Below, in pieces: positions 1 to 8,263 of a stretch of 51,278 bases of DNA. The DNA lies in the NCBI GenBank assembly GCA_946410555.1, contig CAMKAT010000001.1, positions 111,108 through 162,385 of the forward strand, written 5' to 3'. The notes beneath the pieces are model-generated. The model ran no database searches and was not told the DNA's origin. It was given only the letters and a program-made list of their open reading frames with translations. A program made the translations under genes and the position numbers. Source of the DNA: an uncultured Caryophanales bacterium (GTDB lineage Bacteria; Bacillota_I; Bacilli_A; RF39; UBA660). Position 1 is the first letter of the stretch; each line of letters starts with the position of its first letter.

Positions 1-327
1 GGTAAAGCTAATGCTGATACTTATTCAGCTCGTCCTGGTAATAGTGAACATCAAACAGGTTTAGCATTTGACGTATGTAGTGATGATAAACCATGTATAA
101 CAAGTGGCTTTAATTCAACTCCTCAAGCTAAATGGTTAAGTGAAAACGCTTGGAAATATGGATTTATCTTAAGATATGTTGAAGGAAAAACTGATGAAAC
201 AGGTTATAAATATGAATCATGGCATTTTAGATATGTTGGTTCTGAGCTTGCTGAAAAACTATATAATAATGGTAACTGGATAACAATGGAAAGCTATTTT
301 GGATTTGATTCCAAATATAAGGACTAG
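1..327 (+). CDS. VanY-family D-Ala-D-Ala carboxypeptidase, 3' part only
   Basis: The reading frame is open from the window edge to a TAG at 325-327, so the N-terminus lies outside the window. Two hallmark motifs of the VanY/LAS family of zinc D,D-carboxypeptidases are visible: SEHQTGLAFD (SxHxxGxAxD, holding a zinc His and Asp) near the start, and ESWHFRYVG (the WHxRYVG block with the last zinc His) near the end. Such enzymes trim the terminal D-Ala of peptidoglycan stem peptides outside the membrane. The two motifs and their spacing make the family call firm; the exact substrate is not readable. exoA follows after 11 bases. Confidence 0.85.
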   Translation, partial: GKANADTYSARPGNSEHQTGLAFDVCSDDKPCITSGFNSTPQAKWLSENAWKYGFILRYVEGKTDETGYKYESWHFRYVGSELAEKLYNNGNWITMESYFGFDSKYKD

Positions 328-338
328 GGGAATAACAT

Positions 339-1097
339 ATGAAGATAATATCATGGAATGTCGCAGGATTCAGAGCAGTTTTAAAAAAAGGATTTGATGA
401 TTTCTTTAAAGAAAGTAATGCAGATGTATATTGCTTACAAGAATCTAAAGTAGAACTTGATCAATTTAATTACAAACCTGAAGGATATGAAATGTATTTA
501 AATCCAGCAGATAAAAAAGGTTATTCAGGAACACTAGTTTTTACTAAAGTAAAACCATTAAATGTAACATATGGTATGGGAATTGATGAACATGACCATG
601 AAGGAAGAATAATTACTTTAGAGTTTAAAGATTACTATCTTATTAATATGTATGTACCAAATGTTAAAAGAGATCTTTCTCGTTTAGATTATAGAATGAC
701 TTGGGAAGATGATTTTAAAAAGTATGTAAAATCTTTAGAAAAAAAGAAACCAGTAGTTATATGTGGTGACTTTAATGTTGCTCATACTGAAGCAGATATT
801 AAAAATGCAAAAGCAAACATTGGTAATGCTGGATTTACTTATGAAGAAAGAGATAAATTTACTGAACTTTTAGACTCAGGCTTAATAGATACATGGAGAT
901 TCTTTAATAAAGATGTAAGTGATAAATTTACTTGGTGGTCTTACATGGGACATGCAAGAGAAAACAACACAGGATGGAGAATAGATTACTTTCTTATTTC
1001 AAAAGATTATATTAAAAAAGTTAAATCTTCTTTAATTCATGATGAAGTCTTAGGAAGCGATCACTGTCCAATTGAGATAAATATAGAAATGGAGTAA
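339..1097 (+). CDS. exoA: Exodeoxyribonuclease III / AP endonuclease
   Basis: A 252-residue enzyme of the usual ExoIII size, for base-excision repair: it cuts DNA 5' of abasic sites and removes 3' blocks. The exonuclease/endonuclease/phosphatase fold motifs appear in order: SWNVAG at the N-terminus, LQESK with the metal-binding Glu (about residue 35), the central GDFNVAH, the GWRIDYF block and the C-terminal GSDHCPI catalytic Asp-His. A GGGGAATA ribosome site precedes the ATG. It lies 11 bp after the VanY-like gene and 2 bp before the Tim44-like gene, so all may share a transcript. Confidence 0.95.
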   Translation: MKIISWNVAGFRAVLKKGFDDFFKESNADVYCLQESKVELDQFNYKPEGYEMYLNPADKKGYSGTLVFTKVKPLNVTYGMGIDEHDHEGRIITLEFKDYYLINMYVPNVKRDLSRLDYRMTWEDDFKKYVKSLEKKKPVVICGDFNVAHTEADIKNAKANIGNAGFTYEERDKFTELLDSGLIDTWRFFNKDVSDKFTWWSYMGHARENNTGWRIDYFLISKDYIKKVKSSLIHDEVLGSDHCPIEINIEME

Positions 1098-1099
1098 AT

Positions 1100-1840
1100 A
1101 TGTTAATAATAATCTTAGTACTTTTAATAGTATTATGTGTTCTATTACTTGTTTTATATGTAGCACTTTTAAGATTTGTTAAATCAATTGGATTTAATAC
1201 ACTAAAAGAATTCATAGATGAAATTAAAAAGGGAATGAGAAGTGATAAAGATATCTATTCATCTCCTAAGAACTTAAGTGATATGACAAAACTATTAGAA
1301 CCATTAATTCAAAATGATTTTCCTACATTTAATAAAGAACAATTATTTACATTAACTAAAGCTAATATTAACGAAATCTTAGATGCAATCGAATCTAAAA
1401 ATATAGATAAAGTCAAAGATAAATCTTTAGTATTTGTTAGACATAAAGTTGAAGATGAAATTAATAAACTTACTGAATTAGGTAAAAATGTATCATATAT
1501 AAATGTTAAGTTTAATAAATGTGCAATCTCTACTTATTCATCTCCAGGTGGAGTAGCTAAAGTAACAGTAGTTACATCATTAAGTTACTACTATGATTCT
1601 ACAGATGAAAAAGAAAAGAAATATAAAGACGTAAGAAAAGAAACAAGATATAAACTAGAATATGTATACATATATGATGAAAATAAAATTCCTGAAGGAG
1701 TAGACATGGATAAAATTAATTGCCCAAACTGTGGTGCTCCAGTTGATTTCTTTGGTAAAGGAAAATGTTCATATTGTAATACTTATGTTACACCAATTAA
1801 TATTAAGAACTGGAGTGTATTAAACTATGAAGAATATTAA
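1100..1840 (+). CDS. Tim44-like membrane-anchored protein with zinc ribbon
   Basis: A 246-residue protein with one N-terminal membrane helix (about residues 2-26), then a soluble region of about 150 residues resembling the bacterial Tim44-like (NTF2-fold) domain, and a C-terminal zinc ribbon with CPNC and CSYC pairs near residues 212-231. This arrangement is common in Firmicutes proteins annotated as Tim44-domain proteins, but their role is not established. The start follows the exoA stop by 2 bp, and its 3' end overlaps the next lipoprotein gene by 14 bp, so the three are probably cotranscribed. Confidence 0.65.
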   Translation: MLIIILVLLIVLCVLLLVLYVALLRFVKSIGFNTLKEFIDEIKKGMRSDKDIYSSPKNLSDMTKLLEPLIQNDFPTFNKEQLFTLTKANINEILDAIESKNIDKVKDKSLVFVRHKVEDEINKLTELGKNVSYINVKFNKCAISTYSSPGGVAKVTVVTSLSYYYDSTDEKEKKYKDVRKETRYKLEYVYIYDENKIPEGVDMDKINCPNCGAPVDFFGKGKCSYCNTYVTPINIKNWSVLNYEEY

Positions 1841-2285
1841 AATATTAGTACTTATATTCACAATTATATTATTATGTGGATGTACAAAAGAAGAAGAAAA
1901 CAAATTAGTTAAATATCTAACAAGTATTAATTATGATTGTTTAAAGAATGTTTGTGCTTATGAATCTACTGAAAGTAATGTTAAAGTAAAAAGTGTATTT
2001 GATATTGATAATCACTTATATAAAAAAGAAACAACATTTTCTTCTAATCAATCAAGTACATTAGAGTATGATTGGTCCATAAATGAAGTAGATTATAATT
2101 ATAAAGTCTTAGATGATGATTTTGATGTAACTTATAATTTAGATACTAAAGAATATGATTGTGTTTCAAATAGTGATAACGACACTTATGAAAAAGCTCA
2201 ATGTAAACACTTAAAAGAAGACATCGAAGAAGAAGTAGAAATATTTAATTCTATAATTGATGCTTCTGGAGAAAAGATTAAATAA
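1827..2285 (+). CDS. Small putative lipoprotein
   Basis: A 152-residue protein starting with a short basic stretch, a hydrophobic core and a lipobox-like LLCGC ending at Cys19, so it is predicted to be lipidated and held on the outer face of the membrane. The mature part is rich in Asp, Glu, Asn and Tyr with a few Cys. I recognise no domain. The gene overlaps the end of the Tim44-like gene by 14 bp, suggesting translational coupling and perhaps a shared envelope function. Confidence 0.7.
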   Translation: MKNIKILVLIFTIILLCGCTKEEENKLVKYLTSINYDCLKNVCAYESTESNVKVKSVFDIDNHLYKKETTFSSNQSSTLEYDWSINEVDYNYKVLDDDFDVTYNLDTKEYDCVSNSDNDTYEKAQCKHLKEDIEEEVEIFNSIIDASGEKIK

Positions 2286-2297
2286 TGTAAACAAGAA

Positions 2298-2326
2298 TTA
2301 TTTAATCTTTTTTTATGATTAAATAA
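2298..2326 (+). terminator. AT-only hairpin, possible weak terminator
   Basis: A 10-bp inverted repeat (TTATTTAATC / GATTAAATAA) with a T-rich loop lies just after the lipoprotein stop. The stem is almost entirely A-T and the T-run is in the loop rather than after the stem, so termination would be weak. Confidence 0.3.
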
Positions 2327-2358
2327 AGTATATACTTATAAAGTAAAGTAGGGTTAAT

Positions 2359-3042
2359 ATGAAAAAAGAAAAAGAAACTAAAGTTACATACTCAGGATTA
2401 TATGTATTACTTATTCTAATAAATATAACTTGTTTAATAGTATCTAATATAATCGTAGTTAAAACAGTTCAAGTATTTGGACTTATATTTGCAGCTGCTA
2501 ATATGATATATCCAATTACATATATACTTGATGATGTATTTACTGAAGTATATGGATTTAAGAAAGCAAGATTTGTTACTTGGATGAGTTTTCTATGTAA
2601 TTTAATAGTAGTTATATTTTTTACAATTACAATTGCACTTCCAGCATCAAGTGAATTTAAATATCAAACTGATTTAGTAAATATCTTAGGAAATACTCCA
2701 AGAGTATTATGTGCATCATTCTTATCATTTGTCGCAGGTTCATTATCAAATGCAATTGTATTATCAAAGTTAAAACTTGTTACTAAAGGTAAATTCTTAT
2801 TTATAAGAACAATTGCATCTACGCTTGTTGGAGAAGCACTAGATTGTATAATCTTCTTCCCATTTGCTATGTATGGTACTATTTCAAATGATGCTTTATT
2901 TCATGTAATGATTAATGCATTCTTCTTTAAAGTAGGATTAGAAATATTATTTACTCCGATAACATACTTAGTTGTTAATAAAGTTAAAAAATATGAAGGA
3001 ATAGATACATTCGATCATGATGAAGAGTATCATTTAATATAA
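2359..3042 (+). CDS. yhhQ: Queuosine precursor transporter (YhhQ family)
   Basis: A 227-residue integral membrane protein with about six hydrophobic segments, matching the YhhQ/vut_1 (TIGR00697) family that imports the 7-deazaguanine precursors of queuosine. Family-like features are the N-terminal pair of helices, the conserved ILDDVFTEVYGFKKAR loop (about residues 56-72) and the GEALDCIIFFPFA stretch. The start has an AGTAGGGTTAAT upstream region as a modest ribosome site. I looked for a preQ1 riboswitch in the 73-bp gap before it and saw none. The gene ends at a terminator shared with the convergent exchanger gene. Confidence 0.85.
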   Translation: MKKEKETKVTYSGLYVLLILINITCLIVSNIIVVKTVQVFGLIFAAANMIYPITYILDDVFTEVYGFKKARFVTWMSFLCNLIVVIFFTITIALPASSEFKYQTDLVNILGNTPRVLCASFLSFVAGSLSNAIVLSKLKLVTKGKFLFIRTIASTLVGEALDCIIFFPFAMYGTISNDALFHVMINAFFFKVGLEILFTPITYLVVNKVKKYEGIDTFDHDEEYHLI

Positions 3043-3068
3043 AAAGAAATCTCTAAGGATTTCTTTTT
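3041..3068. terminator. Bidirectional terminator between convergent genes
   Basis: An 11-bp stem (AAAAAGAAATC / GATTTCTTTTT) with a 6-base loop sits between the queuosine transporter stop and the exchanger stop. Its A-run and T-run let it work in both directions; it includes the last bases of both stop regions. Confidence 0.85.
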
Positions 3069-4023
3069 AAATGATTAAAATTAAAGAAAAATATAATATA
3101 TATAATAGCATCATAATTATTCCATTTACTCTTGTAATAGTTCTATCAAAATAACTAAATACAAATAATAATCCAGCAGATAATAGAGACATTGCTATAT
3201 CAAGTATATTAACTGTGATATGCATTACATTACCATAAATGAGAATTGGAATACCAAGTACTATACATATATTAAATATATTACTACCAATTATATTACC
3301 AAGAAGTATTTCTGTTTCATTCTTTTTTGATGCTATAATTGCGGTTATAATCTCTGGTAGAGAAGTTCCAATTGTAACTACAGTTAATGATATTATTCTT
3401 TGACTAATATGGAATGCTTCAGCAATATTTTCTACTGAATCTACTACTAAATCACTTCCAATAAATAATGATAAAAGACCCATGATAATAAGTAAGAAAG
3501 AAGAAGATAATCTATACTTAGGTTTTTCTTTTACCTTATCAGGTTTAACTATAGATTTTTTAATTAAATAACTTACGAATACTCCGAATACTAATAAAAT
3601 TATTAGGGCATCGGCTCGCGAGAACATATTAAATGTTCCATTATTTAAAATTACATCACTTAGAAGTGTAGTAAATATAAGAGTTATCATAAGAAGCATT
3701 GGAAGTTCATCCGTAATTGTTTCTTCATTAATCTTAATTGGGCGAATTGTTGCAGACAATCCTAGGATAAGAAGAATGTTTGCAATACTACTTCCAATAG
3801 TATTACCAAATGCAATATCAGGCCTTCCTGTAAATATTGTTTGGAATGATACAGATAACTCTGGAAGAGAAGTACCAAATGCTACGATAGTTAAACCAAT
3901 AAGTAACTTTGGCAGTTTGAAATGCAAAGCTACATTTGATGCACCATCAATTAATATTTCAGCTCCTTTTGCGAGCAAATAAAAACCTATACAACCAATA
4001 ATTATTTTAATTATTAATATCAT
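3067..4023 (-). CDS. Calcium/sodium (cation) exchanger, CaxA/YrbG family
   Basis: A 318-residue, highly hydrophobic protein with about ten membrane helices arranged as two homologous halves, as expected for the Ca2+/cation antiporter superfamily. Each half carries the ion-binding alpha-repeat signature: FGTSLPELSVS near residue 48 and IGTSLPEIITA near residue 217. These motifs make the family firm; whether Na+, K+ or H+ drives export is not readable. It is on the - strand, convergent with the queuosine transporter and divergent from the polymerase operon, with a shared intergenic region at 4024-4145. Confidence 0.9.
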   Translation of the reverse strand: MILIIKIIIGCIGFYLLAKGAEILIDGASNVALHFKLPKLLIGLTIVAFGTSLPELSVSFQTIFTGRPDIAFGNTIGSSIANILLILGLSATIRPIKINEETITDELPMLLMITLIFTTLLSDVILNNGTFNMFSRADALIILLVFGVFVSYLIKKSIVKPDKVKEKPKYRLSSSFLLIIMGLLSLFIGSDLVVDSVENIAEAFHISQRIISLTVVTIGTSLPEIITAIIASKKNETEILLGNIIGSNIFNICIVLGIPILIYGNVMHITVNILDIAMSLLSAGLLFVFSYFDRTITRVNGIIMMLLYILYFSLILII

Positions 4024-4097
4024 ATAAACTCACTACCTAATATAATTTTAGCAAATAAATAATATTTATAAAATATAAAAATGAATAATATTATCAA

Positions 4098-4126
4098 TTG
4101 AAGAAAGAACATTTGTTTGGTAAAAT
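4098..4126 (+). promoter_or_regulatory. Promoter with LexA-like (SOS) operator in its spacer
   Basis: TTGAAG (4098-4103) and TAAAAT (4121-4126) are separated by exactly 17 bp. Inside the spacer, 4106-4119 reads AGAACATTTGTTTG, matching 8 of 10 fixed positions of the Gram-positive LexA/DinR box CGAAC-N4-GTTCG. Placement between -35 and -10 would let LexA block polymerase. The downstream gene is a Y-family polymerase, a classic SOS target. The TTG at 4098 that could be taken as a start codon is the -35 box. Confidence 0.75.
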
Positions 4127-4145
4127 ATTTATAGGGAGGTATAAG

Positions 4146-5648
4146 ATGAATAGAATATATATGTGTATAGATTTAAAAAGTTTTTATGCCTCAGTAGAAT
4201 GTAGGGAAAGAGGCCTTGATCCTCTTAATACTAATCTTGTAGTAGCAGATCCGTCTCGTACAGAAAAGACAATTTGTTTAGCTGTTTCTCCAAGTTTAAA
4301 ACAATATGGAATCCCAGGAAGAGCGCGCCTATTTGAAGTAGTAACTAAAGTAAAAGAACTTAATACAATAAGACTAAGAAACACTACTAATAAAAAGTTT
4401 ATTGGTTCATCATATTTAGATAGTGAACTTAAAAGTAATAAAGATTTAAAACTAGATTATATTGTAGCTCCTCCTCAAATGAGAAAGTATATGAAATACT
4501 CAACTGATATATATAAAGTATATTTAAAATATCTTTCTAAAGAAGATATATATGTATACTCAATTGATGAAGTATTTTGTGATATAACTAATTATTTAAA
4601 ATTATATAAAAAGACTCCTAAAGAATTAACTACAATGATTATTCAAGATGTACTTAAGACTACGGGAATAACTGCAACCGCAGGTATAGGAACCAATATG
4701 TATTTAGCTAAAGTAGCAATGGATATAGTTGCTAAACATACTGATGCTGATGAATATGGAGTAAGACTTGCAGAAATAGATGAATTAAGTTATAGAAAAA
4801 TCTTATGGAATCATAGACCACTAACTGACTTCTGGAGAATCGGAAAAGGAATAGCAACTAAGCTTGAATTAAATGGAATGCATACTTTGGGTGATGTTGC
4901 TAGAATGTCTCTTAATAATGAAGACTTCCTTTATAAGTTATTTGGAGTTAATGCAGAATTATTAATAGATCATGCTTGGGGATATGAACCATGTACAATT
5001 AAATCTGTTAAATCTTATACACCAACAACTAATAGTTTATCTTCTGGGCAAGTATTACATGAACCATATACATATATGAAAGCTCGTCTTATAGTCAGAG
5101 AAATGATGGATTCTCTTGCTTGTGATTTAACTGAAAAAGGTTTTGCAACATCTGATTTAACTTTAACAATTGGATACGATATAGATAATCTTACTAATCC
5201 AAAAATATATAAAATGTATAATGGACCAGTAGTTAAAGATTTTTATGGAAGATTAATTCCTAAACACTCACATGGAACAATTCATGTAGATCATAAAACA
5301 AATTCTTCTTCACTCCTTTGTGAAAAAATAATAGAGTTATTTGATCATATAGCTAATCCAATTCTTTTAGTAAGAAGAATAAATATCGCAGCTTGTAACT
5401 TAGTTAGAAGTGATGAAATAAAAGAAGAACATAAATTTGAACAAGTATCTCTTTTTCAAGATTATGAAAAAGAAAGAAAAGAAAAAGAAGAATCTCGAAA
5501 AAAAGAAAAGAAAGATATGGAACTTCAAAAGACAATCGTAGAAATAAAACATAAATATGGTAAGAATGCTATATTAAAAGGAATGAATTTTGAAGAGGGT
5601 GGAACAATGAGAGATAGAAACATGGAAGTAGGTGGACATCGTGGATAA
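4146..5648 (+). CDS. Y-family translesion DNA polymerase (UvrX/ImpB-type)
   Basis: A 500-residue polymerase for bypass of damaged DNA. Visible motifs: the N-terminal catalytic CIDLKSFYASVECRER (Asp8 and the steric-gate-type Phe-Tyr), SIDEVFCDIT near residue 140 with the second acidic pair, and the ATAGIGTNMYLAK block near residue 180. The C-terminus carries QVSLF, a good beta-clamp-binding peptide, followed by a charged helix. The ATG at 4146 has GGGAGGT 6 bases upstream; the longer TTG-started frame (4098) is rejected because it overlaps the promoter. It heads an operon with a YolD-like gene, the standard UvrX-YolD pairing, and is predicted to be LexA-controlled. Confidence 0.9.
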   Translation: MNRIYMCIDLKSFYASVECRERGLDPLNTNLVVADPSRTEKTICLAVSPSLKQYGIPGRARLFEVVTKVKELNTIRLRNTTNKKFIGSSYLDSELKSNKDLKLDYIVAPPQMRKYMKYSTDIYKVYLKYLSKEDIYVYSIDEVFCDITNYLKLYKKTPKELTTMIIQDVLKTTGITATAGIGTNMYLAKVAMDIVAKHTDADEYGVRLAEIDELSYRKILWNHRPLTDFWRIGKGIATKLELNGMHTLGDVARMSLNNEDFLYKLFGVNAELLIDHAWGYEPCTIKSVKSYTPTTNSLSSGQVLHEPYTYMKARLIVREMMDSLACDLTEKGFATSDLTLTIGYDIDNLTNPKIYKMYNGPVVKDFYGRLIPKHSHGTIHVDHKTNSSSLLCEKIIELFDHIANPILLVRRINIAACNLVRSDEIKEEHKFEQVSLFQDYEKERKEKEESRKKEKKDMELQKTIVEIKHKYGKNAILKGMNFEEGGTMRDRNMEVGGHRG

Positions 5649-6048
5649 TTATGAAGATATAATTAACTTACCTCATCCCAATCCAAAAAGACATCCAAGA
5701 ATGTCTTTATATGAGAGATCTGCTCAGTTCGCACCATTCGCAGCCCTTGTCGGTTACGACGATCAAGTTTATGAAACAGGTAGACTAACTAGTAAAAAGC
5801 ATGAATTAACTGAAGAAGAAATGTTACAAATAAATGATATTTTAGTTAATATTAGCACGATGAAAAATCCAAAAGTAAAAATAACATTTTTCGTTAAAGA
5901 CGAAAAAAAGAGTGGAGGTAAATATCACACTCTTGAAGGGTCTGTTAAAAAGTTAGATAAATATAAACAAATGATTAATGTAGATGATATAAAAATTGCT
6001 ATTAATGATATCTACAGAATAGAATTATCAGAGGATAAACATGAATGA
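5641..6048 (+). CDS. YolD-like protein
   Basis: A protein of about 135 residues with the YolD-like signature ERSAQFAPFAALVGYDDQV near residues 24-42, followed by a conserved region ending in a predicted beta-rich WYL/SH3-like tail (residues about 75-130). YolD-like proteins are usually encoded beside Y-family polymerases and are thought to be partners or regulators of them. I chose GTG 5641 because AGGTGG lies 5 bases before it; GTG 5632 has no usable ribosome site. The gene overlaps the polymerase gene by 8 bp and its TGA stop overlaps the next start (ATGAATGA), so translation looks coupled. It is one of only two TGA-ended genes here. Confidence 0.85.
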   Translation: MDNYEDIINLPHPNPKRHPRMSLYERSAQFAPFAALVGYDDQVYETGRLTSKKHELTEEEMLQINDILVNISTMKNPKVKITFFVKDEKKSGGKYHTLEGSVKKLDKYKQMINVDDIKIAINDIYRIELSEDKHE

Positions 6049-6385
6049 TTTAGAAAAATTAATAAAAAAGATAGAATTTTTGTTAAATGATTATAAATAT
6101 AAGAAAGACAATGAACTTATAAAAAAGTTATATAAGGATTTAAATGAAATAAATAAAAATCTTAGCAATGAATTAATAGATAATATTGATAATAATATTA
6201 AACTTTTAGATCAAAAATATGATGATTTATATGATTTAGTAAATATATTTGATGTGTTAAAGTATAAGTATAAAAAAGAAATACAAAAAGAGTATGTAGA
6301 TAATCTAAGAAAAGAAAATAGAAATAAAAGAAATGGAAGATTGATTGAAAAAAATATTTTTAATTATAAGGATAATACAAAATAA
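6041..6385 (+). CDS. Unknown small coiled-coil protein in the polymerase operon
   Basis: A 114-residue, Lys/Asp/Asn/Leu-rich protein that looks almost wholly helical with heptad-like Leu/Ile spacing (residues about 5-95), so a coiled coil or helical bundle is likely. No signal peptide or membrane segment. I do not recognise the family. It overlaps the YolD-like gene by 8 bp (ATGAATGA), which places it firmly in the putative SOS operon and suggests a damage-response role, but this is inference from context. Confidence 0.6.
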   Translation: MNDLEKLIKKIEFLLNDYKYKKDNELIKKLYKDLNEINKNLSNELIDNIDNNIKLLDQKYDDLYDLVNIFDVLKYKYKKEIQKEYVDNLRKENRNKRNGRLIEKNIFNYKDNTK

Positions 6386-6391
6386 AAAGAG

Positions 6392-6751
6392 GTGATTGAA
6401 ATTTCTAATTTATTAATAAATTATAAATGTGAATTTAATGATACTAATATAAAATATATGTTTCAAAGACTTATATCGGCTTTAGCGACATCGTTAAATT
6501 ATTCATCATATAAAGAAGATTATGAAAACATAAGCAATATATTAAAAGATGTTTGTAAGTGGTTTATAAACTATCAAAAAACTAAATCATTATCTTTTGT
6601 AAAAGAAGAAGATTTAAAGAAAAATATTTATATACTATATGATTTGGATGGTAAATATTTATCAGTCGATGGAATATTTATTGAGGAATCATATGAATGG
6701 ATATTGCAATTAAATATTTTAAAAAATAAAGAAATAAAAAAAGGCTCATAA
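6392..6751 (+). CDS. Unknown protein, last gene of the polymerase operon
   Basis: A soluble protein of 116-119 residues with aromatic and acidic content and no recognised domain. The start is uncertain. GTG 6392 is inside the ribosome-binding sequence AAAGAGGTG and has none of its own; ATT at 6401 lies 8 bases after GAGG, the ideal spacing, and would be a rare non-ATG start; the first in-frame ATG is more than 60 bases further in. It follows the coiled-coil gene by 6 bp and ends at a terminator shared with mgtE. A role in DNA-damage response is suggested only by its operon. Confidence 0.55.
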   Translation: MIEISNLLINYKCEFNDTNIKYMFQRLISALATSLNYSSYKEDYENISNILKDVCKWFINYQKTKSLSFVKEEDLKKNIYILYDLDGKYLSVDGIFIEESYEWILQLNILKNKEIKKGS

Positions 6752-6775
6752 CTGAACAATAGTTATGAGTTTTTA
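6745..6775. terminator. Bidirectional terminator, polymerase operon / mgtE
   Basis: CTCATAACT and AGTTATGAG form a 9-bp stem with a 7-base loop, followed by TTTTTAT on the + strand. It lies between convergent genes; the left stem arm contains the stop codon of the upstream gene and the mgtE stop lies in the T-run. Confidence 0.8.
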
Positions 6776-8107
6776 TAATCCTAAAATACTTACTGCAACT
6801 CTAAAGTATACAAGTAATGCTAAAGCATCTACGATAGTAGTAATAAATGGGCTTGCCATAACTGCTGGGTCGAATCCTAACTTTTTAGCTCCCATAGGTA
6901 AGATTGAACCTACAAACTTAGCAATAACAACTGTAATAGCTAAAGTAATACATACAGCAAAAGCTACAGGAACTGAAACTCTATCGATAAGTAATAGTTT
7001 AACAAAGTTACAAACTGATAATACGATTGAACAAAGGAATGCAACTCTGAATTCTTTAAATACTACTTTAAATATATCTTTAAATTCAATTTGATTTAGA
7101 GATAATGCACGAATGATTGAAACTGATGCTTGTCCTCCAGCATTACCACCAGTATCCATGATCATTGGTATAAATGCAGTTAATACAGCACAAGCTGCAA
7201 GTTTATCTTCAAATGATGAAATAATTCCACCAGTGAATGTTGCAGATACCATTAATAATAGTAACCAAGGAATTCTAGATTTAAATATTTCAAATGTTGA
7301 AATCTTATCATATGGTTTATCAATAGGTATGATGGCAGCCATCTTTTTGATATCCTCAGTTGCTTCTTCTTCTAATACATCGACAACGTCGTCGATTGTA
7401 ATGATTCCAACAAGTCTTTTTTCAAAGTCTACGACTGGCATGACATTAATATCATATTTCTTAAAGTTTTCAGCAACTTCCTCTTGGTCCATTGAAGTAA
7501 TTGCATATGTTTCAATTTCTTTAGTTATTGTTTGAATAGTTGCATCTTTATCAGCAAATAATAAATCTTTAAGTTCTACGAATCCTGTTAATCTTCTTTG
7601 ATTATCTACAATAAATACATTATCAATAGTTTCATAATCATCTACACGTTTTTTTAATTGTTTAACAGCATTATCAACTGTTATATTATTTTTTAATTCA
7701 GCATATTCAACTGTCATTAATGAACCAGCTGAATCTTCTTTATAATTAAGTAGTTTATTAACATCTTTTCTTGTATCTTCATTACATTTCTTTAAAAGTT
7801 TATCTACGATATTCGCAGGCATTTCTTCAAGAACGTCTACAGCATCGTCGGCAGCCATCTCTTCAATTAATGTTACAGCTTCTTTATCTGATAAGTAATT
7901 TAACATATCAGTTGAAATACTTGGATCTAATAGGGCAAATACTTCAACTGCATCATCTTTCTTTAATAGTCTAAATAAAGATACGATTTCTTTTGTTTCA
8001 AATTCACTAAATATCTCAGCTATATCTGAGTTATTCATTTCTGCTAATTCTACTTTAAGTACTTTATAATTCTTAGAGTCTAATAACTCTCTAATTTTTT
8101 CTTCCAT
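6773..8107 (-). CDS. mgtE: Magnesium transporter MgtE
   Basis: A 444-residue protein with the full MgtE layout: an N-terminal superhelical MgtE_N domain (about 1-125), two CBS domains (about 130-255) that sense cytosolic Mg2+, a connecting helix, and a C-terminal five-helix channel (about 280-444) with the conserved DTGGNAGGQ stretch of the pore. ATG at 8107 is chosen because GGAGGT sits just upstream; the TTG 12 bases earlier overlaps that site. Its start is overlapped by a 26-codon ORF in another frame, which may couple or regulate its translation. No M-box riboswitch is visible in the roughly 100-base leader. Confidence 0.95.
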   Translation of the reverse strand: MEEKIRELLDSKNYKVLKVELAEMNNSDIAEIFSEFETKEIVSLFRLLKKDDAVEVFALLDPSISTDMLNYLSDKEAVTLIEEMAADDAVDVLEEMPANIVDKLLKKCNEDTRKDVNKLLNYKEDSAGSLMTVEYAELKNNITVDNAVKQLKKRVDDYETIDNVFIVDNQRRLTGFVELKDLLFADKDATIQTITKEIETYAITSMDQEEVAENFKKYDINVMPVVDFEKRLVGIITIDDVVDVLEEEATEDIKKMAAIIPIDKPYDKISTFEIFKSRIPWLLLLMVSATFTGGIISSFEDKLAACAVLTAFIPMIMDTGGNAGGQASVSIIRALSLNQIEFKDIFKVVFKEFRVAFLCSIVLSVCNFVKLLLIDRVSVPVAFAVCITLAITVVIAKFVGSILPMGAKKLGFDPAVMASPFITTIVDALALLVYFRVAVSILGL

Positions 8108-8171
8108 ATAAACCTCCAAAAGTGATATTCTTCTTAAAATAATTCTGTAAATAATTCGGGTCTAATTCCAT
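8091..8171 (-). CDS. Upstream ORF / candidate leader peptide of mgtE
   Basis: A 26-codon ORF begins 64 bases before the mgtE start and ends with TAG 17 bases inside mgtE in a different frame. It has a strong ribosome site (GAAAGGAGTGATT) and begins MELDPNYLQ. The first residues mirror the E. coli/Salmonella MgtL leader, which begins MEPDPTPL and destabilises the ribosome when Mg2+ is low. Terminating ribosomes would be positioned to reinitiate at mgtE. It also uses CCG and CAG, uncommon codons here. The ORF and ribosome site are seen directly; the regulatory function is inferred. Confidence 0.6.
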   Translation of the reverse strand: MELDPNYLQNYFKKNITFGGLYGRKN

Positions 8172-8205
8172 ATAAATAATCACTCCTTTCGGTTTCTTCG
8201 GAAAG

Positions 8206-8234
8206 ATTATAACTTATTTTTATAAAAAAATAAA
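8206..8234 (-). promoter_or_regulatory. Probable promoter of mgtE leader
   Basis: Reading the - strand, TATAAT (8211-8206) is preceded at 17 bp by TTTATT (8234-8229). The -10 is perfect, the -35 weak. The transcript would begin with CTTTC, able to pair with the GAAAG that overlaps the leader-ORF ribosome site. Confidence 0.5.
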
Positions 8235-8263
8235 GTTTACTATTATTTAGAAATCCTGGAATT

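Noticed and set aside
2286..2358. preQ1 riboswitch before the queuosine-precursor transporter
   Set aside because: I looked for the short pseudoknot-forming preQ1-I pattern; only AT-rich hairpins are present and no matching conserved bases.
4098..4145. Longer N-terminus for the Y-family polymerase from TTG 4098
   Set aside because: The TTG is the -35 box and the stretch contains the LexA-like site; GGGAGGT before ATG 4146 marks the start.
8108..8205. M-box magnesium riboswitch upstream of mgtE
   Set aside because: The leader is only about 100 bases and contains a translated-looking ORF; the multi-stem M-box is not seen.
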